DNA of 57,937 nt from an uncultured Planctomycetaceae bacterium (GCA_913031625.1 CAJWGB010000007.1:1-57937), one strand, 5' to 3'. Numbered from the stretch's first letter, positions 1 to 9,179 are shown. Numbers and translations are program-made. The notes: generated from the sequence alone by a model not told the origin.

Positions 1-144
1 GTGGAACAAGATGATTTTTGGGATAACAGTTTTCTGGAATTGCATTCAACTCAACCTGCAATTGAAAACATACGAAACATCATTGCCTATTCCGTATACT
101 CGGGGGATTGGCATATGATAAATCGATGTGCAGAGCTAATTCTA
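1..144 (+). other. AT-rich segment, possibly the end of a foreign or broken gene
   Basis: This stretch is visibly richer in A and T than everything to its right. It is open in frame 1 from base 1, reading MEQDDFWDNSFLELH and onward, with a plausible protein-like composition. That frame then runs into DNA that is clearly the antisense of a DUF1501 gene, so the downstream part of the frame is not genuine. The change from AT-rich sequence to DUF1501 sequence falls around base 145-155. I do not recognise the protein fragment. It may be the remains of an inserted element, the product of a rearrangement, or a misassembly at a contig edge. Confidence 0.4.
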
Positions 145-369
145 TTCTTGGAACAGAAAAATGACATTCTTCGCTTTGGGCGTGAAATGCGGTTTGCGCG
201 GTGCCAGCGGATTCTTCCACTCGGACTGACCGTCCGCAGCCAACGTCTGGTTTGCAAGAAACCCGTCAGAAGAGAGCATCGACAGCAGCGGCAGGGAAGC
301 AAAGCCACCACCCGCCTGCCACATGAATTCACGCCGAGTGCGCCCGCAAAAGGTGTTTTGAGGTCTCAT
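142..369 (-). pseudogene. DUF1501 family protein, truncated to its first 75 residues
   Basis: The start is ATG at 367-369. The N-terminus carries CGRTRREFMWQAG, a twin-arginine signal of the kind found in DUF1501 proteins, which are exported and usually encoded next to DUF1549/DUF1553 proteins in planctomycetes. The conserved KNVIFLFQE segment follows and should lead into a Gly-Gly-Pro-Ser motif, but a TAG stop at 142-144 ends the frame exactly there and AT-rich sequence replaces the rest. Full-length members have over 400 residues, so only about one sixth remains. The gene sits 40 bp downstream of the DUF1549/DUF1553 gene on the same strand, the usual arrangement for this pair. The remnant is almost certainly non-functional if the assembly is right. 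Confidence 0.8.
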
Positions 370-409
370 AGTCTGTCTCGAAATCCAACAGTGCGAGTAA
401 ACGCCAACA

Positions 410-3274
410 TTAATCAAGGTAAACGAACTCGTTTGTGTTCAGCATCATTAATGCATATTGCTGACGAGCAGCTTCTGCGTTAAGACCTTCCCTGGACTGC
501 AGTGCAGCGATAAATTGAAGGTCCGCCTGAAGCTCCTTCTCCGATGCATTGCGCCCCGCCGTTAGTTGGACCGCCATTCTGATCTGACTGGCCTGGTCAT
601 CCGGGTGAGCTTCCTGCAGCCGCTTCGCAAACAACAGTGCCTGCGAGTTGAGAAACTGACTGTTCAGCATGCCCAGTGCCTGAGTCGGAACAGTGGTCTG
701 CATCCGTACGGCACACGGAGTATCGGTGTCAGGGACATCGAAGCCGGCCAGCATCGGGGGCCGCAGTGATCGCTTTACATGAATATAGATCGTCCGACGC
801 GCTGCTTCGCGGGGAGGAGAATTGCCCCATGCACCTCCCGGCCGAGACGACGTCGCCAGTACTTCCGCTGGCAGCGGCGGGTAAATCCCTGGTCCAAACA
901 TCTGCAGGTTCAATTCACCGCTGACGGCAAGTATCGAATCCCGAATCTCTTCGGCAGTCAGACGCCTCATATTGTATCGCCAGAAAAGATCATTTGTGGG
1001 ATCCTTTTGGTCAGCCTCCTGACTGAATTCTGAAGACATTTGATACGCAGAAGACAGCATGATGCTGCGATGGAGTTTTTTCATGCTCCAGTTCTGTCGA
1101 ACAAATTCCTGAGCCAGCCAGTCCAGCAATTCAGGGTGAGTGGGGGCCTGGCCCTGGAAGCCAAAGTCGCTGGTGGTGCGTACGAGTCCTCGACCGAAAT
1201 GATGCTGCCAGATCCGATTGGCCATGACGCGGGCTGTCATTGGATTGGCCGGGCTGGCAATCCATTCGGCCAGTCGTCGTCTTCGGCCGCTCGTGCCAGA
1301 GACTCCATATCCGTCAGGAACGTCAGCGGCGGGGGGATTCAGGATTCCCGGAAAAGCGGGGTCAACTTCTTTGCCCTTCATTGCGGGGCTGCCACGTCCA
1401 AGAATCCACATCTTGTTGCGACCGCGTTCAGCAACCGCCATGGCCATTTCAGTCCTGAACTCCGGCTTCACAGCCTGACTCTTCGTCAGCTCTCCTCTCA
1501 ACATCATCCACTTGTTGAGCGTTTCCTCGCCAAGGATCTCTTTGCCAAATTTCCTTGCGAGTGCAGATGTTCCTGTCTGACTGAAGTCGCCAGTAAGGCC
1601 AACATCGATGTACTGGCCACCACCGGTCTGCCGGCAGTGAACAGCGATCGTGTTGCGGCCGGTCTGCAGGAGGTCGACCGCTGCCGCAGTCACATCCACT
1701 GTCTTGTACTGCCCCACGTAATGCCGAAACGAAGCAATCTGTTTGCCGTTAAGATAGATTTCAGCGTCTTCATCGTGATGGATGTGCAGCGTAAGTTTGC
1801 CGGGAATCTCTTCCAGCCCGAAGTCCTTCCGAAGCCAGATGTCGCGGGTGCGCCACTCGGTACGGACAACGCTGCCTGGAGTGCCTTTGGTCCCGAATCC
1901 GCCCGGACCCTTCTTCCATTTGGAATCGTCAAAGGCAATCTGAAACCAGTGGTCAGCGGGTCGCTCAATGGTGTACTCCCATTCCTGACCTGTTTTGCGT
2001 GAATCAGCGAGAACAACGCCGTTGGCGGCACCTGGTTTGCGGGCCGGTTTCAGTTCGAGTTCCGGATGAGCCTTCTTCAGCATTGCCAGGAAACTCTTCT
2101 CGATGGCCAGGATCTGATCAGCGAGGTCGTCTTCTCGAGCCTTCTTTTCGGCCACCATTCTGTCAAACGCCGCCCGATCCGCTGCTGTCGAGATGGCCAC
2201 ATGATTGGCCGCTCCTCCGCCATGAGGTGATACATCGGAGAAGAAGGCCAGCATCGAGTAGTAGTCTTTCTGTGCCACAGGATCGATCTTGTGATCGTGA
2301 CACCGAGCGCACCCGATTGTCATACCAAGGAATGATTCCCCCGTGGTACGGAGTATGTCGTCAAGGTAGTCGTAGCGAGCAAGTTCACGGTCTGCCGGCT
2401 CGTCGTCCCAGATGCCGAGTCGGTAAAATCCGGTTGCCGTAATACTGTCACCGGTGCGATCTGGCAGCTCGTCGCCGGCCAACTGCTCAAGGATAAAGCG
2501 GTTGTAAGGTTTGTCGCTGTTGAAGGCACGGATCACATAGTCTCGATACTTCCAGATCAGGTCCTTGCGGCTGTCGCGTTCATAACCATTTGTGTCAGCG
2601 TAACGCACGAGGTCCAGCCAGTGCCGAGCCCATTTTTCTCCGTATTGAGGTGAGGCGAGAAGTTCGTCTATCACCTTTTCGAAGGCATTCGGCGAACCGT
2701 CATTCAGAAACGATTTCACCTGCTCGGGTGTGGGTGGCAGTCCGACAAGGTCGTAGTAAGCTCGTCGAATCAGGGCTATGCGATCAGCACGCGTGGCGGG
2801 TTTTAATCCGGCCGCTTCGAGGCGGCTGAGAATGAATGCATCAATCGGTGACTGCCCCCATTCTCTGTCTTTAACCTCGGGAACCGCAGTATCTGGACGC
2901 GCTGTAAATCCCCAGTGAGAGCCCCATTCAGCACCACTTCTGATCCACGCCCGCAAAGCGGTCACCTCTTCTTCCGTCAGTGGTTTTCCCTCCGGCGGCA
3001 TGCGTAAGTCAGGGTCATCGCTGGTGACGCGCCTCAGCAGTTCACTCTCGTCTGGCTTACCCGGGATCACCGCATGATTCTCACTTTCCAGCAGCGAAAT
3101 TGCAGAGGCACGCTGATCCAGTCGCAGTCCGCCTTCCTGGTCACTTGCGCCGTGACACTGAAAACACCGTCGTGCGAGAATCGGCTGCACTTCGCTGGAG
3201 AAATCCACAGTCTCCTGGCCGAATGCCATGCTGGTCAGAGTCGTCAGGCAGCTGAGAAGGAATGTGTTTTTCAT
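410..3274 (-). CDS. Secreted DUF1549/DUF1553 planctomycete cytochrome-type protein
   Basis: This is a 954-residue exported protein with an N-terminal signal peptide ending near MAFGQ. A planctomycete cytochrome C domain (PSCyt1) follows, with the haem-type motif CFQCH at residues 37-41. The DUF1549 region then contains a second CxxCH (CARCH, residues 322-326), in the context GCARCHDHKIDP typical of the family. The middle (about 430-560) looks like a beta-sandwich carbohydrate-binding module, and the C-terminal part is DUF1553, including the MANRIWQHHFGRGLV segment. The start codon overlaps the stop of folC by four bases (ATGA), suggesting translational coupling. A DUF1501 remnant follows. Members of this family are thought to work with sulfatases in polysaccharide breakdown, but no biochemical reaction is established. 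Confidence 0.93.
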   Translation of the reverse strand: MKNTFLLSCLTTLTSMAFGQETVDFSSEVQPILARRCFQCHGASDQEGGLRLDQRASAISLLESENHAVIPGKPDESELLRRVTSDDPDLRMPPEGKPLTEEEVTALRAWIRSGAEWGSHWGFTARPDTAVPEVKDREWGQSPIDAFILSRLEAAGLKPATRADRIALIRRAYYDLVGLPPTPEQVKSFLNDGSPNAFEKVIDELLASPQYGEKWARHWLDLVRYADTNGYERDSRKDLIWKYRDYVIRAFNSDKPYNRFILEQLAGDELPDRTGDSITATGFYRLGIWDDEPADRELARYDYLDDILRTTGESFLGMTIGCARCHDHKIDPVAQKDYYSMLAFFSDVSPHGGGAANHVAISTAADRAAFDRMVAEKKAREDDLADQILAIEKSFLAMLKKAHPELELKPARKPGAANGVVLADSRKTGQEWEYTIERPADHWFQIAFDDSKWKKGPGGFGTKGTPGSVVRTEWRTRDIWLRKDFGLEEIPGKLTLHIHHDEDAEIYLNGKQIASFRHYVGQYKTVDVTAAAVDLLQTGRNTIAVHCRQTGGGQYIDVGLTGDFSQTGTSALARKFGKEILGEETLNKWMMLRGELTKSQAVKPEFRTEMAMAVAERGRNKMWILGRGSPAMKGKEVDPAFPGILNPPAADVPDGYGVSGTSGRRRRLAEWIASPANPMTARVMANRIWQHHFGRGLVRTTSDFGFQGQAPTHPELLDWLAQEFVRQNWSMKKLHRSIMLSSAYQMSSEFSQEADQKDPTNDLFWRYNMRRLTAEEIRDSILAVSGELNLQMFGPGIYPPLPAEVLATSSRPGGAWGNSPPREAARRTIYIHVKRSLRPPMLAGFDVPDTDTPCAVRMQTTVPTQALGMLNSQFLNSQALLFAKRLQEAHPDDQASQIRMAVQLTAGRNASEKELQADLQFIAALQSREGLNAEAARQQYALMMLNTNEFVYLD

Positions 3275-4602
3275 GATGACGGTTCCGATCGTCTGTTAAT
3301 CACCTGCAGGGCTTCTGCTGCAAGAAAGAATGAACCGGTGACGCTGACTGTTCCTGAAGGACCAGCCGCCTGAGTCGCGATGTCGAGTGCCTCAGCGATC
3401 GAATCTGCCGTCGAACACGGAGCACCGTCTGTCAGTGACGTGTAGAGATCCTTCAGCTCCTCCCGTGGAGTCGCCCGAGGGTTGTTTTGAAACTCAGTGA
3501 AAACGCACAACGAAAACACGTCACCGAATTCCTTCAACATCCCTTCCGCATTTTTGTCTTTGCTGCTCCCAAATACCAGTACTCGTGATGCCTCACCCGG
3601 GAACTCCTGCTGCAGCGTCCCGATGAATGCTTTGATTGAGTCCGGGTTGTGAGCAACGTCGAGGATTACAGTTGGTGCTCCTCGTTTCATTTCAAATCGT
3701 AGACGGCATGCTGTGTCTCGTAATCCGCTGGCGATTGCCTCCGGAGTAATCCGTGAATCCCTGCGGGCCAGAATTTCTGTCGTCGCAACAGCGGCTGCCG
3801 CATTCTGTTTCTGATGATCACCACTCAGGCCGATCTTCAAATGGTCGTACGTGCCCGACGGAGTGCCAACTGAGAATTCTTCACCGTGAATCTGCAGCTG
3901 ATACTCGTTCCCCAGTCGCAAATGCTCACACTGAAGATTCCTCGCGAACATGGCGACCACATCAGTCGCTTCGCCTGATCCGGCCGCAGAGACGACCGGG
4001 ACCGCAGCCTTAATGATGCCCGCCTTCTCTGCGGCAATCTTCTCAATTGTGTCGCCCAGGATGTGCATGTGATCCATGCCGATTGTTGTGACGACGGTGA
4101 CGAGTGGGCGACAGACGTTGGTGCAGTCGAGCCTCCCACCGAGTCCCGTTTCGAGGACTACCAATTCGGCGTCCATCTGGTCGAAGTACATCCAGGCCAG
4201 CAGAGTTGCCACCTCAAAGTAGGTGACGCCGGCATCGATCAACTCATCGGATGCCGTGCTCAGTCGCTGCCGCAGCTCACCTACGAGCGACGTCAGCGTC
4301 TGTGGGTCAGGCATCTGCCCCGACACTTTCATCCGCTCTTCGAACGTTTCGATGTGCGGTGACGTGAACAATCCCGTTCTGATACCAGCGGCGCGCAGGA
4401 TCGAGTCGATCATTGCGGCGGTGGATCCTTTTCCTTTTGTGCCTGCAATGTGCACCGCGGGAATTCGATTCTGCGGGGCATCGATCAATTCCAGCAACTG
4501 TTCAACACGTTCCAGCCGGAAGTGTTCGTTGATCTGTGGGCGAGTGCATTCGTAATTGATGCGATTGAAGACCCAGCGAATCGCATCTTGGTACTCGGAC
4601 AT
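3271..4602 (-). CDS. folC: Folylpolyglutamate synthase / dihydrofolate synthase
   Basis: This is a cytoplasmic Mur-ligase-type enzyme of 443 residues that adds glutamate to folates, and in many bacteria also to dihydropteroate. The ATP-binding loop GTKGKGSTAA lies near the N-terminus. Further Mur-ligase landmarks are VLETGLGGRLDCTN, GMDHMHILG, AAEKAGIIK and VILDVAHNPDS. Length is normal. I chose ATG at 4600-4602; a GTG three codons upstream (4611) is possible, and neither has a strong ribosome-binding site. Its stop overlaps the start of the downstream DUF1549/DUF1553 gene by four bases, an odd partner for a folate enzyme. Confidence 0.93.
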   Translation of the reverse strand: MSEYQDAIRWVFNRINYECTRPQINEHFRLERVEQLLELIDAPQNRIPAVHIAGTKGKGSTAAMIDSILRAAGIRTGLFTSPHIETFEERMKVSGQMPDPQTLTSLVGELRQRLSTASDELIDAGVTYFEVATLLAWMYFDQMDAELVVLETGLGGRLDCTNVCRPLVTVVTTIGMDHMHILGDTIEKIAAEKAGIIKAAVPVVSAAGSGEATDVVAMFARNLQCEHLRLGNEYQLQIHGEEFSVGTPSGTYDHLKIGLSGDHQKQNAAAAVATTEILARRDSRITPEAIASGLRDTACRLRFEMKRGAPTVILDVAHNPDSIKAFIGTLQQEFPGEASRVLVFGSSKDKNAEGMLKEFGDVFSLCVFTEFQNNPRATPREELKDLYTSLTDGAPCSTADSIAEALDIATQAAGPSGTVSVTGSFFLAAEALQVINRRSEPSS

Positions 4603-4979
4603 TTTCGGCACAGACAGAAGGGAAACGAAACAGCCGCAGGAAGTGTCTCAGTTCGGATTCTGCTTGCCAACCGTGGCCTTCATGACGCTCACTACAGGCT
4701 AACCCTGCTGTCCGGAGAACGGTCACAGACGCACCAGCCGGAACTGACGGACCAGCCAGACCAGTCGGAACTGACAGCAGGCCGGTCGTGCGGGTGCAAT
4801 CAACTGTACTCGGAGTCGGGGAAGGGGTGGGACGTTTATCAGTGCCGTGTTGAATGACGGTTCACCTCGCGGTCACGAATGTCTGATATCCGAATGAACG
4901 GAACAGGTATGTACCTGCCATCTCAAATGGACCACGGAGACACACAAGAAATCTGCTCGAAATCAATGAGGATAAGAAA
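4603..4979. other. Intergenic region between divergent folC and the zinc-ribbon gene
   Basis: About 375 bases separate two divergent genes, so promoters for both should lie here. I see no convincing gene. A short imperfect duplication occurs near 4733-4790, where CGGAACTGAC appears twice in similar surroundings. Just before the zinc-ribbon start is the purine-rich stretch ATGAGGATAAGAAA, a reasonable ribosome-binding region. Confidence 0.5.
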
Positions 4980-5405
4980 ATGACCACAGAATTCCAGAGT
5001 TGCCCCGGCTGCGATTCATTTATCCTCTCGGACACCTATCAGTGTCCTGAGTGCGAGTACATGTTTGATGAAGACCGTGCCCAGGCCTCGCAATCGCAGG
5101 TCCGGTCGGACGTCAAAGGCGTCGAAATGTACGACATCTGCACCGAATGCGGAGAATCGGTACGAACCGGACTGGTGCGGTGTTGGAACTGCAATGCGTT
5201 CATGCGGGAAGATGTCGCGCAGCGCTATGCGGAAATGAGTGCTAGGCCGCAGGCAATTATTTTCAGCGATGTCCCGGTGGACCAGCGCACCGAGTTTATG
5301 CCGGCGCGCTCTGACGGTGGTGTGTTTGACGCCGATGATGAGAGTATTATGGAGATACTTCCTGGGCGGAATCGTTGTGTGTTTGCAGGTCGCATCAGCG
5401 GCTGA
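4980..5405 (+). CDS. Double zinc-ribbon protein, possibly truncated at its C-terminus
   Basis: This 141-residue cytoplasmic protein carries two treble-clef or zinc-ribbon units. The first has CPGC and CPEC, spaced by 14 residues. The second has CTECGESVRTGLVRCWNC. There is no signal peptide or membrane segment. The last 24 residues (after about position 117) overlap the start of the beta-barrel gene in another frame and do not look conserved. I infer that related proteins continue further and that this copy was cut short when the beta-barrel gene was joined to it; this is not proven. Function is unknown; double zinc ribbons often serve as protein or nucleic-acid binding adaptors. Confidence 0.7.
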   Translation: MTTEFQSCPGCDSFILSDTYQCPECEYMFDEDRAQASQSQVRSDVKGVEMYDICTECGESVRTGLVRCWNCNAFMREDVAQRYAEMSARPQAIIFSDVPVDQRTEFMPARSDGGVFDADDESIMEILPGRNRCVFAGRISG

Positions 5406-6564
5406 GCCAGCCACTACCACTTCGGCACAGATTTTACCGGTGGGCCTGAAGGCTCCCGCGTTTCTTGACAAATTAAGTGTTGTCAGCTCAACTCGCTGGG
5501 CATCGACCTGCGGGGACTGGGCGTCCAGTTGTGGCGATGCAATTGCGGAAGGCTGTAACCAGGCCGGCAACGGCATCGGCTCAATTGGTGGAATTGATGT
5601 CGGAGGCTGGGTGCAACTCAGCTATCACAACCGACTGACTCCCAACAGCGCTGCTCGCAATGACAACGGATCATTCAACAGCCACCCACACTGAGTCAAC
5701 ATTCACCAGGGCTGGATCTACGCCGAAAAACTGGCAGACGGTCGCTGTGGCTGGGACTGGGGATTCCGCTTCGACGGCATGTACGGTGTCGATGCAACTG
5801 ATACACAGTCGTTCGGAAACCCTCCGGGAAGCTGCGACCTGAATTCCAGCTTGACTCGCGGAGCCGGATATGGGTTTGCCCTGCCTCAGGCCTACGGCGA
5901 ACTCGCCAACGGCAACTGGAATATCAAGCTGGGTCACTTCTTTACCCTGATCGGATACGAAGTGGTTGCCGCTCCGGATAACTTCTTCTACAGCCATGCT
6001 CTCACGATGTACAACACCGAGCCGTTCACTCACACCGGTGCACTTGTGTCGTACTCTCCCACTGATACCACAACAGCCTACTTTGGCTGGACTCTGGGAT
6101 GGGACACCGGATTCGATAACAACCGCGGTGGCAACAGTTACATCGGTGGATGCTCGCACGCTCTGACCAGCAACCTGACCCTGACTTACATTGCAACGAT
6201 GGGCAACTTCGGAACGCGAAGCAAGGGCGGCAATGGTTACTCCCACAGCATTGTCTTTGACTATCAGATCGATGACCGCTGGAACTACGTGCTGCAAAGT
6301 GACGTGCTTCGCATCTGGCCGGCTGGTACTCAGGACGATAATGTCGGTATCAACAACTATCTGCTGTACACCGTGAGCGACAAAGTGCGTGTTGGTATGC
6401 GAGCAGAATGGTGGCGAAATGATGTTGCATCTCAGTATGCCATCACTGGTGGTGTCAATTACCGACCACCGGAAAACATCACTGTTCGTCCTGAGATCCG
6501 GTATAACTGGCATCTGCCAAACTCACGAATCACATTCGGAATGGATGTGATCTGGACCTTCTGA
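5335..6564 (+). pseudogene. Outer membrane beta-barrel protein interrupted by an in-frame TGA
   Basis: The frame starts at ATG 5335 (or 5338) with a signal peptide reading MRVLWRYFLGGIVVCLQVASA. It runs 119 codons to a TGA at 5692-5694 and continues in the same frame for another 290 codons to 6564. The downstream part begins VNIHQGWIYAEK and carries porin-like, aromatic- and glycine-rich strands ending in MDVIWTF, a terminal phenylalanine as usual for outer membrane barrels. The two halves plainly form one protein of about 409 residues. A single C-to-T change of CGA to TGA would explain the stop. The site has no redox context, so selenocysteine is unlikely. Either this is a pseudogene, or the TGA is a sequencing error or is read through. 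A strong terminator follows. Confidence 0.75.
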
Positions 6565-6589
6565 TGATCGCTGTTCGGGATAAGTCAGA

Positions 6590-6620
6590 AAGCCGTCGCA
6601 GCGCTGCGACGGCTTTTTTT
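6590..6620 (+). terminator. Rho-independent terminator after the beta-barrel gene
   Basis: A perfect GC-rich hairpin, AAGCCGTCGCA with its complement TGCGACGGCTT around a GCGC loop, is followed by a run of T residues. It lies 25 bases after the beta-barrel stop codon. Confidence 0.9.
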
Positions 6621-6780
6621 GTTGGGCCACGCAGCATGCTCCATGTGCTTAGGACGACTCAGTCATGTGCAGCGTCTGCATGACAGGAAACCCGGCGTTA
6701 GCAAGGGATCTGCCGTCAGTTGCATCGGGTTCTCGGTCACACTTCGGGTTGCCAAACTATTTGCTGATCGTCTCATCCAT

Positions 6781-7572
6781 CTAGCCGCTTTGACACCGTT
6801 CACAGAACCATGCTGTTCTGTTGGCGATTCGTTCAACCGTCAGCAGGGCGCCACAATCGGGGCACTCCCGCTTTCGATAAACGAGGACTCGCTCAGAGCG
6901 GTGCATTTGCTCACGTGGTTTCCCCAGCCGCTTTGGGCTGGCCGTAATAATGGCATTATGGTGGCGACCGACTTCAAGAAGGTCCGCTGCGAGCCGCCAG
7001 AGAGTGTCAAACTCCTCACGAGTCAGAGAGCCGGCTCGTCGGTGGGGGTGCATTCGCAGTAGAAACAGAATCTCCGACCGATAGATATTTCCGATCCCTG
7101 AGATGCACGATTGATCCAGCAGAAACTCTCCGAGCCCTGCCTGACTCCTCTGCATCAGCGTCCACGTTATCTCCGGGTCTGCGTCAGGGCGCAGCAGGTC
7201 CGGTCCCAGTCGTCGAATCAGATCCTTCCGCGCGAATGACGACAGCAGCTCACAATGCAGAGGGTTGTACAACAGGAAGCTGTCGCCCGTTCTTTCGTCC
7301 TGCACCAGCAAACGCGCTCTTTGATCTTCATGAAGTGTATGGGCCTTCCGAAAGCGAATGCTTCCCTCAAGCCCGAGGTGGATATGCAGAGTCTTTGGCT
7401 TGAACTGATAGAGCAGATGCTTGCCCCATGCATCCACGGATTGCAGCGTCTGGCTGTCCAGTTCTTCCGCACCAAACATGAAGCGGCCGTCCGGAGATCG
7501 AACTTTGACAGTCGCCCCGACGAAGATCTGGTGGTCGTCGGCAACGCGATGAATGAGGTGGCCTTCCGGCAT
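6781..7572 (-). CDS. nei: Fpg/Nei family DNA glycosylase
   Basis: This 263-residue base-excision repair enzyme removes oxidised bases and nicks the resulting abasic site. It begins MPEGH, giving the catalytic proline 2 and glutamate 3 used by Fpg/Nei enzymes. The helix-two-turn-helix region includes the segment DQSCISGIGNIYRSEILF. The C-terminal zinc finger is complete, with cysteines 237, 240, 257 and 260. MPEGH rather than MPEGP places it nearer Nei2-like enzymes than classical MutM. It lies 19 bases downstream of ogt on the same strand, so the two are probably one repair operon. Confidence 0.92.
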   Translation of the reverse strand: MPEGHLIHRVADDHQIFVGATVKVRSPDGRFMFGAEELDSQTLQSVDAWGKHLLYQFKPKTLHIHLGLEGSIRFRKAHTLHEDQRARLLVQDERTGDSFLLYNPLHCELLSSFARKDLIRRLGPDLLRPDADPEITWTLMQRSQAGLGEFLLDQSCISGIGNIYRSEILFLLRMHPHRRAGSLTREEFDTLWRLAADLLEVGRHHNAIITASPKRLGKPREQMHRSERVLVYRKRECPDCGALLTVERIANRTAWFCERCQSG

Positions 7573-7591
7573 TGATCAATCCGCGATCATC

Positions 7592-8110
7592 TCAGAGGAA
7601 CGACAATTGTTGAGGGCGTGGGGCTTCGAGTTGCAGGAGCGTCTGCTTGCGTTCAAGGCCGCCGCCGTAGCCGGTCAGTTTTCCGTTGCTGCCAATCACG
7701 CGATGGCATGGAATCACAATAGAAATCGGGTTGCTTCCGTTTGCCAGCCCGACGGCACGACTGGCGCGGGGACGACCGATCTGTGCTGCGATTTTGCCGT
7801 ACGTTACGGTCGCTCCATATGGAATCGTAGACAGAGCAGACCAGACCTCCTGTTGAAATTCCGTGCCCGGGGGCAGTAGCGGCAGGTCAAATGTCCTGAG
7901 TTCGCCCGCAAAATATGCGTCCAGCTGCCTGATTGTTTCGCCAAATGAATCAGGACTTTCATGCCAGTCCGAGTCGTCTTGCCCCAATTCCGAAAGGGGA
8001 GGTCGCTGGAGATTGCGATCGCTGTCGAAAAGGAGGAATTGCAGTGATTCTCCGTCCCCACCAAGGAATAGACGCCCCACGGGCGTCTCGTTCGTCCATG
8101 TATACACCAT
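7592..8110 (-). CDS. ogt: Methylated-DNA--protein-cysteine methyltransferase
   Basis: This 172-residue suicide repair protein transfers alkyl groups from O6-alkylguanine in DNA to its own cysteine. The active-site motif PCHRV is at residues 134-138 with acceptor cysteine 135. The DNA-binding helix region RPRASRAVGLANGSNP and the following GYGGGLERK segment are intact. No extra AdaA domain is present, so it resembles Ogt rather than Ada. It is transcribed just ahead of nei and divergently from thyX, with 130 bases between them for promoters. Confidence 0.93.
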   Translation of the reverse strand: MVYTWTNETPVGRLFLGGDGESLQFLLFDSDRNLQRPPLSELGQDDSDWHESPDSFGETIRQLDAYFAGELRTFDLPLLPPGTEFQQEVWSALSTIPYGATVTYGKIAAQIGRPRASRAVGLANGSNPISIVIPCHRVIGSNGKLTGYGGGLERKQTLLQLEAPRPQQLSFL

Positions 8111-8240
8111 CTGCAGCTTTCTGTGAGCGGGAAATGCTGACTTCCGCGCCCCAGCCTTTTGACGACCGTATCAAGAGATCTTAAAGTCTCACCGCCCCAG
8201 CGGCCATGTGTGATTATACCTTCCTGCAGAAGCCGATTCG

Positions 8241-9179
8241 ATGTCCTCAGAGATTGCCCTCACTCCCGAAGAACGCCTTGCTCAGGTGAATGAGCTTCGC
8301 TGGCAAAAGTTTTCCGTACTGGACGATGGGTTTGTCTGTCTCGTCGACGTCATGGGGGATGACAGCAGCGTTGTCCAGGCTGCTCGAGTCAGCTACGGCG
8401 ATGGAACTCGCAAAGTCAGCGACGACCGCACGCTGATTCGCTATCTGCTTCGGCACAGGCATACCACGCCATTTGAGATGGCTGAGGTCAAGTTTCTGGT
8501 CCGAGTTCCAATGGACTGCTGGCGACAGTGGATTCGTCACCGAACCGCAAACGTCAACGAATACAGCACACGCTACTCACTGGCCATCGACGCGGCCCAG
8601 ACGACTCCTCCCGAAGAATGGCGTACACAGGCCAAAAACAATCGGCAGGGGAGCGGCGATCCCCTGTCACCTGAGGTTGGGCAGAAGCTGACCCAGCAGG
8701 AAACTGAGCTGCAGCAGCACATGAAGGATGTGTACAACGAGCGCATCGAAGCCGGAGTCGCTCGTGAACAGGCTCGCAAGGACCTCCCTCTTGCGACATA
8801 CACCGAAGCCTACTGGAAAGTGGATCTGCATAACCTGCTGCACTTCCTCGCTCTTCGTATGGATAGTCACGCACAGCTTGAGATCCGCGACTACGCTACC
8901 ACAATCGGTGAGCAGATCGTCGCCAAACTGTTTCCCGTCGTGTGGGAAGCGTTTCAGGATTACCGGATGCAGTCCGCCTTTCTCACGAGACTGGATGTGG
9001 GCGTCATTCAGCGTCTGACGGCGGCGGCTGCCGAAGCCGCTGCACCGCCTCCGTTTTCCGAAGAGATGTTTCTTGCGGTTCAGGATCCTTCATGGGCTTC
9101 GCTCAAACGCAGTCGTGAACGTGATGAGTGCCGTGATAAACTGATTCGCATGGGGTTGATGGCGGATTCGGACGAGTAA
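8241..9179 (+). CDS. thyX: FAD-dependent thymidylate synthase
   Basis: This 312-residue enzyme makes dTMP from dUMP using methylene-tetrahydrofolate and FAD. The ThyX signature RHRTANVNEYSTRY lies at residues 99-112, and an upstream RHRHTTPFEM segment matches the substrate-binding region. The C-terminal third contains LALRMDSHAQLEIR, typical of the family. The protein is somewhat longer than minimal ThyX enzymes, with an acidic linker region near residues 130-165. The ArsC-like selenoprotein gene starts 87 bases downstream. Confidence 0.95.
   Translation: MSSEIALTPEERLAQVNELRWQKFSVLDDGFVCLVDVMGDDSSVVQAARVSYGDGTRKVSDDRTLIRYLLRHRHTTPFEMAEVKFLVRVPMDCWRQWIRHRTANVNEYSTRYSLAIDAAQTTPPEEWRTQAKNNRQGSGDPLSPEVGQKLTQQETELQQHMKDVYNERIEAGVAREQARKDLPLATYTEAYWKVDLHNLLHFLALRMDSHAQLEIRDYATTIGEQIVAKLFPVVWEAFQDYRMQSAFLTRLDVGVIQRLTAAAAEAAAPPPFSEEMFLAVQDPSWASLKRSRERDECRDKLIRMGLMADSDE

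Noticed and set aside
1040-2002. Plus-strand frame of 320 codons
   Set aside because: It lies wholly antisense to the well-supported DUF1549/DUF1553 gene and has no domain.
5692-5694. TGA in the barrel gene as a third selenocysteine codon
   Set aside because: The codon is in a strand-forming region (NSHPH before, VNIHQ after) with no nearby cysteine and no redox fold, and I see no hairpin at the right distance. A nonsense change or error is simpler.
5671-6513. Minus-strand frame of 280 codons
   Set aside because: It is antisense to the barrel gene; the sense strand carries clear porin-like features.
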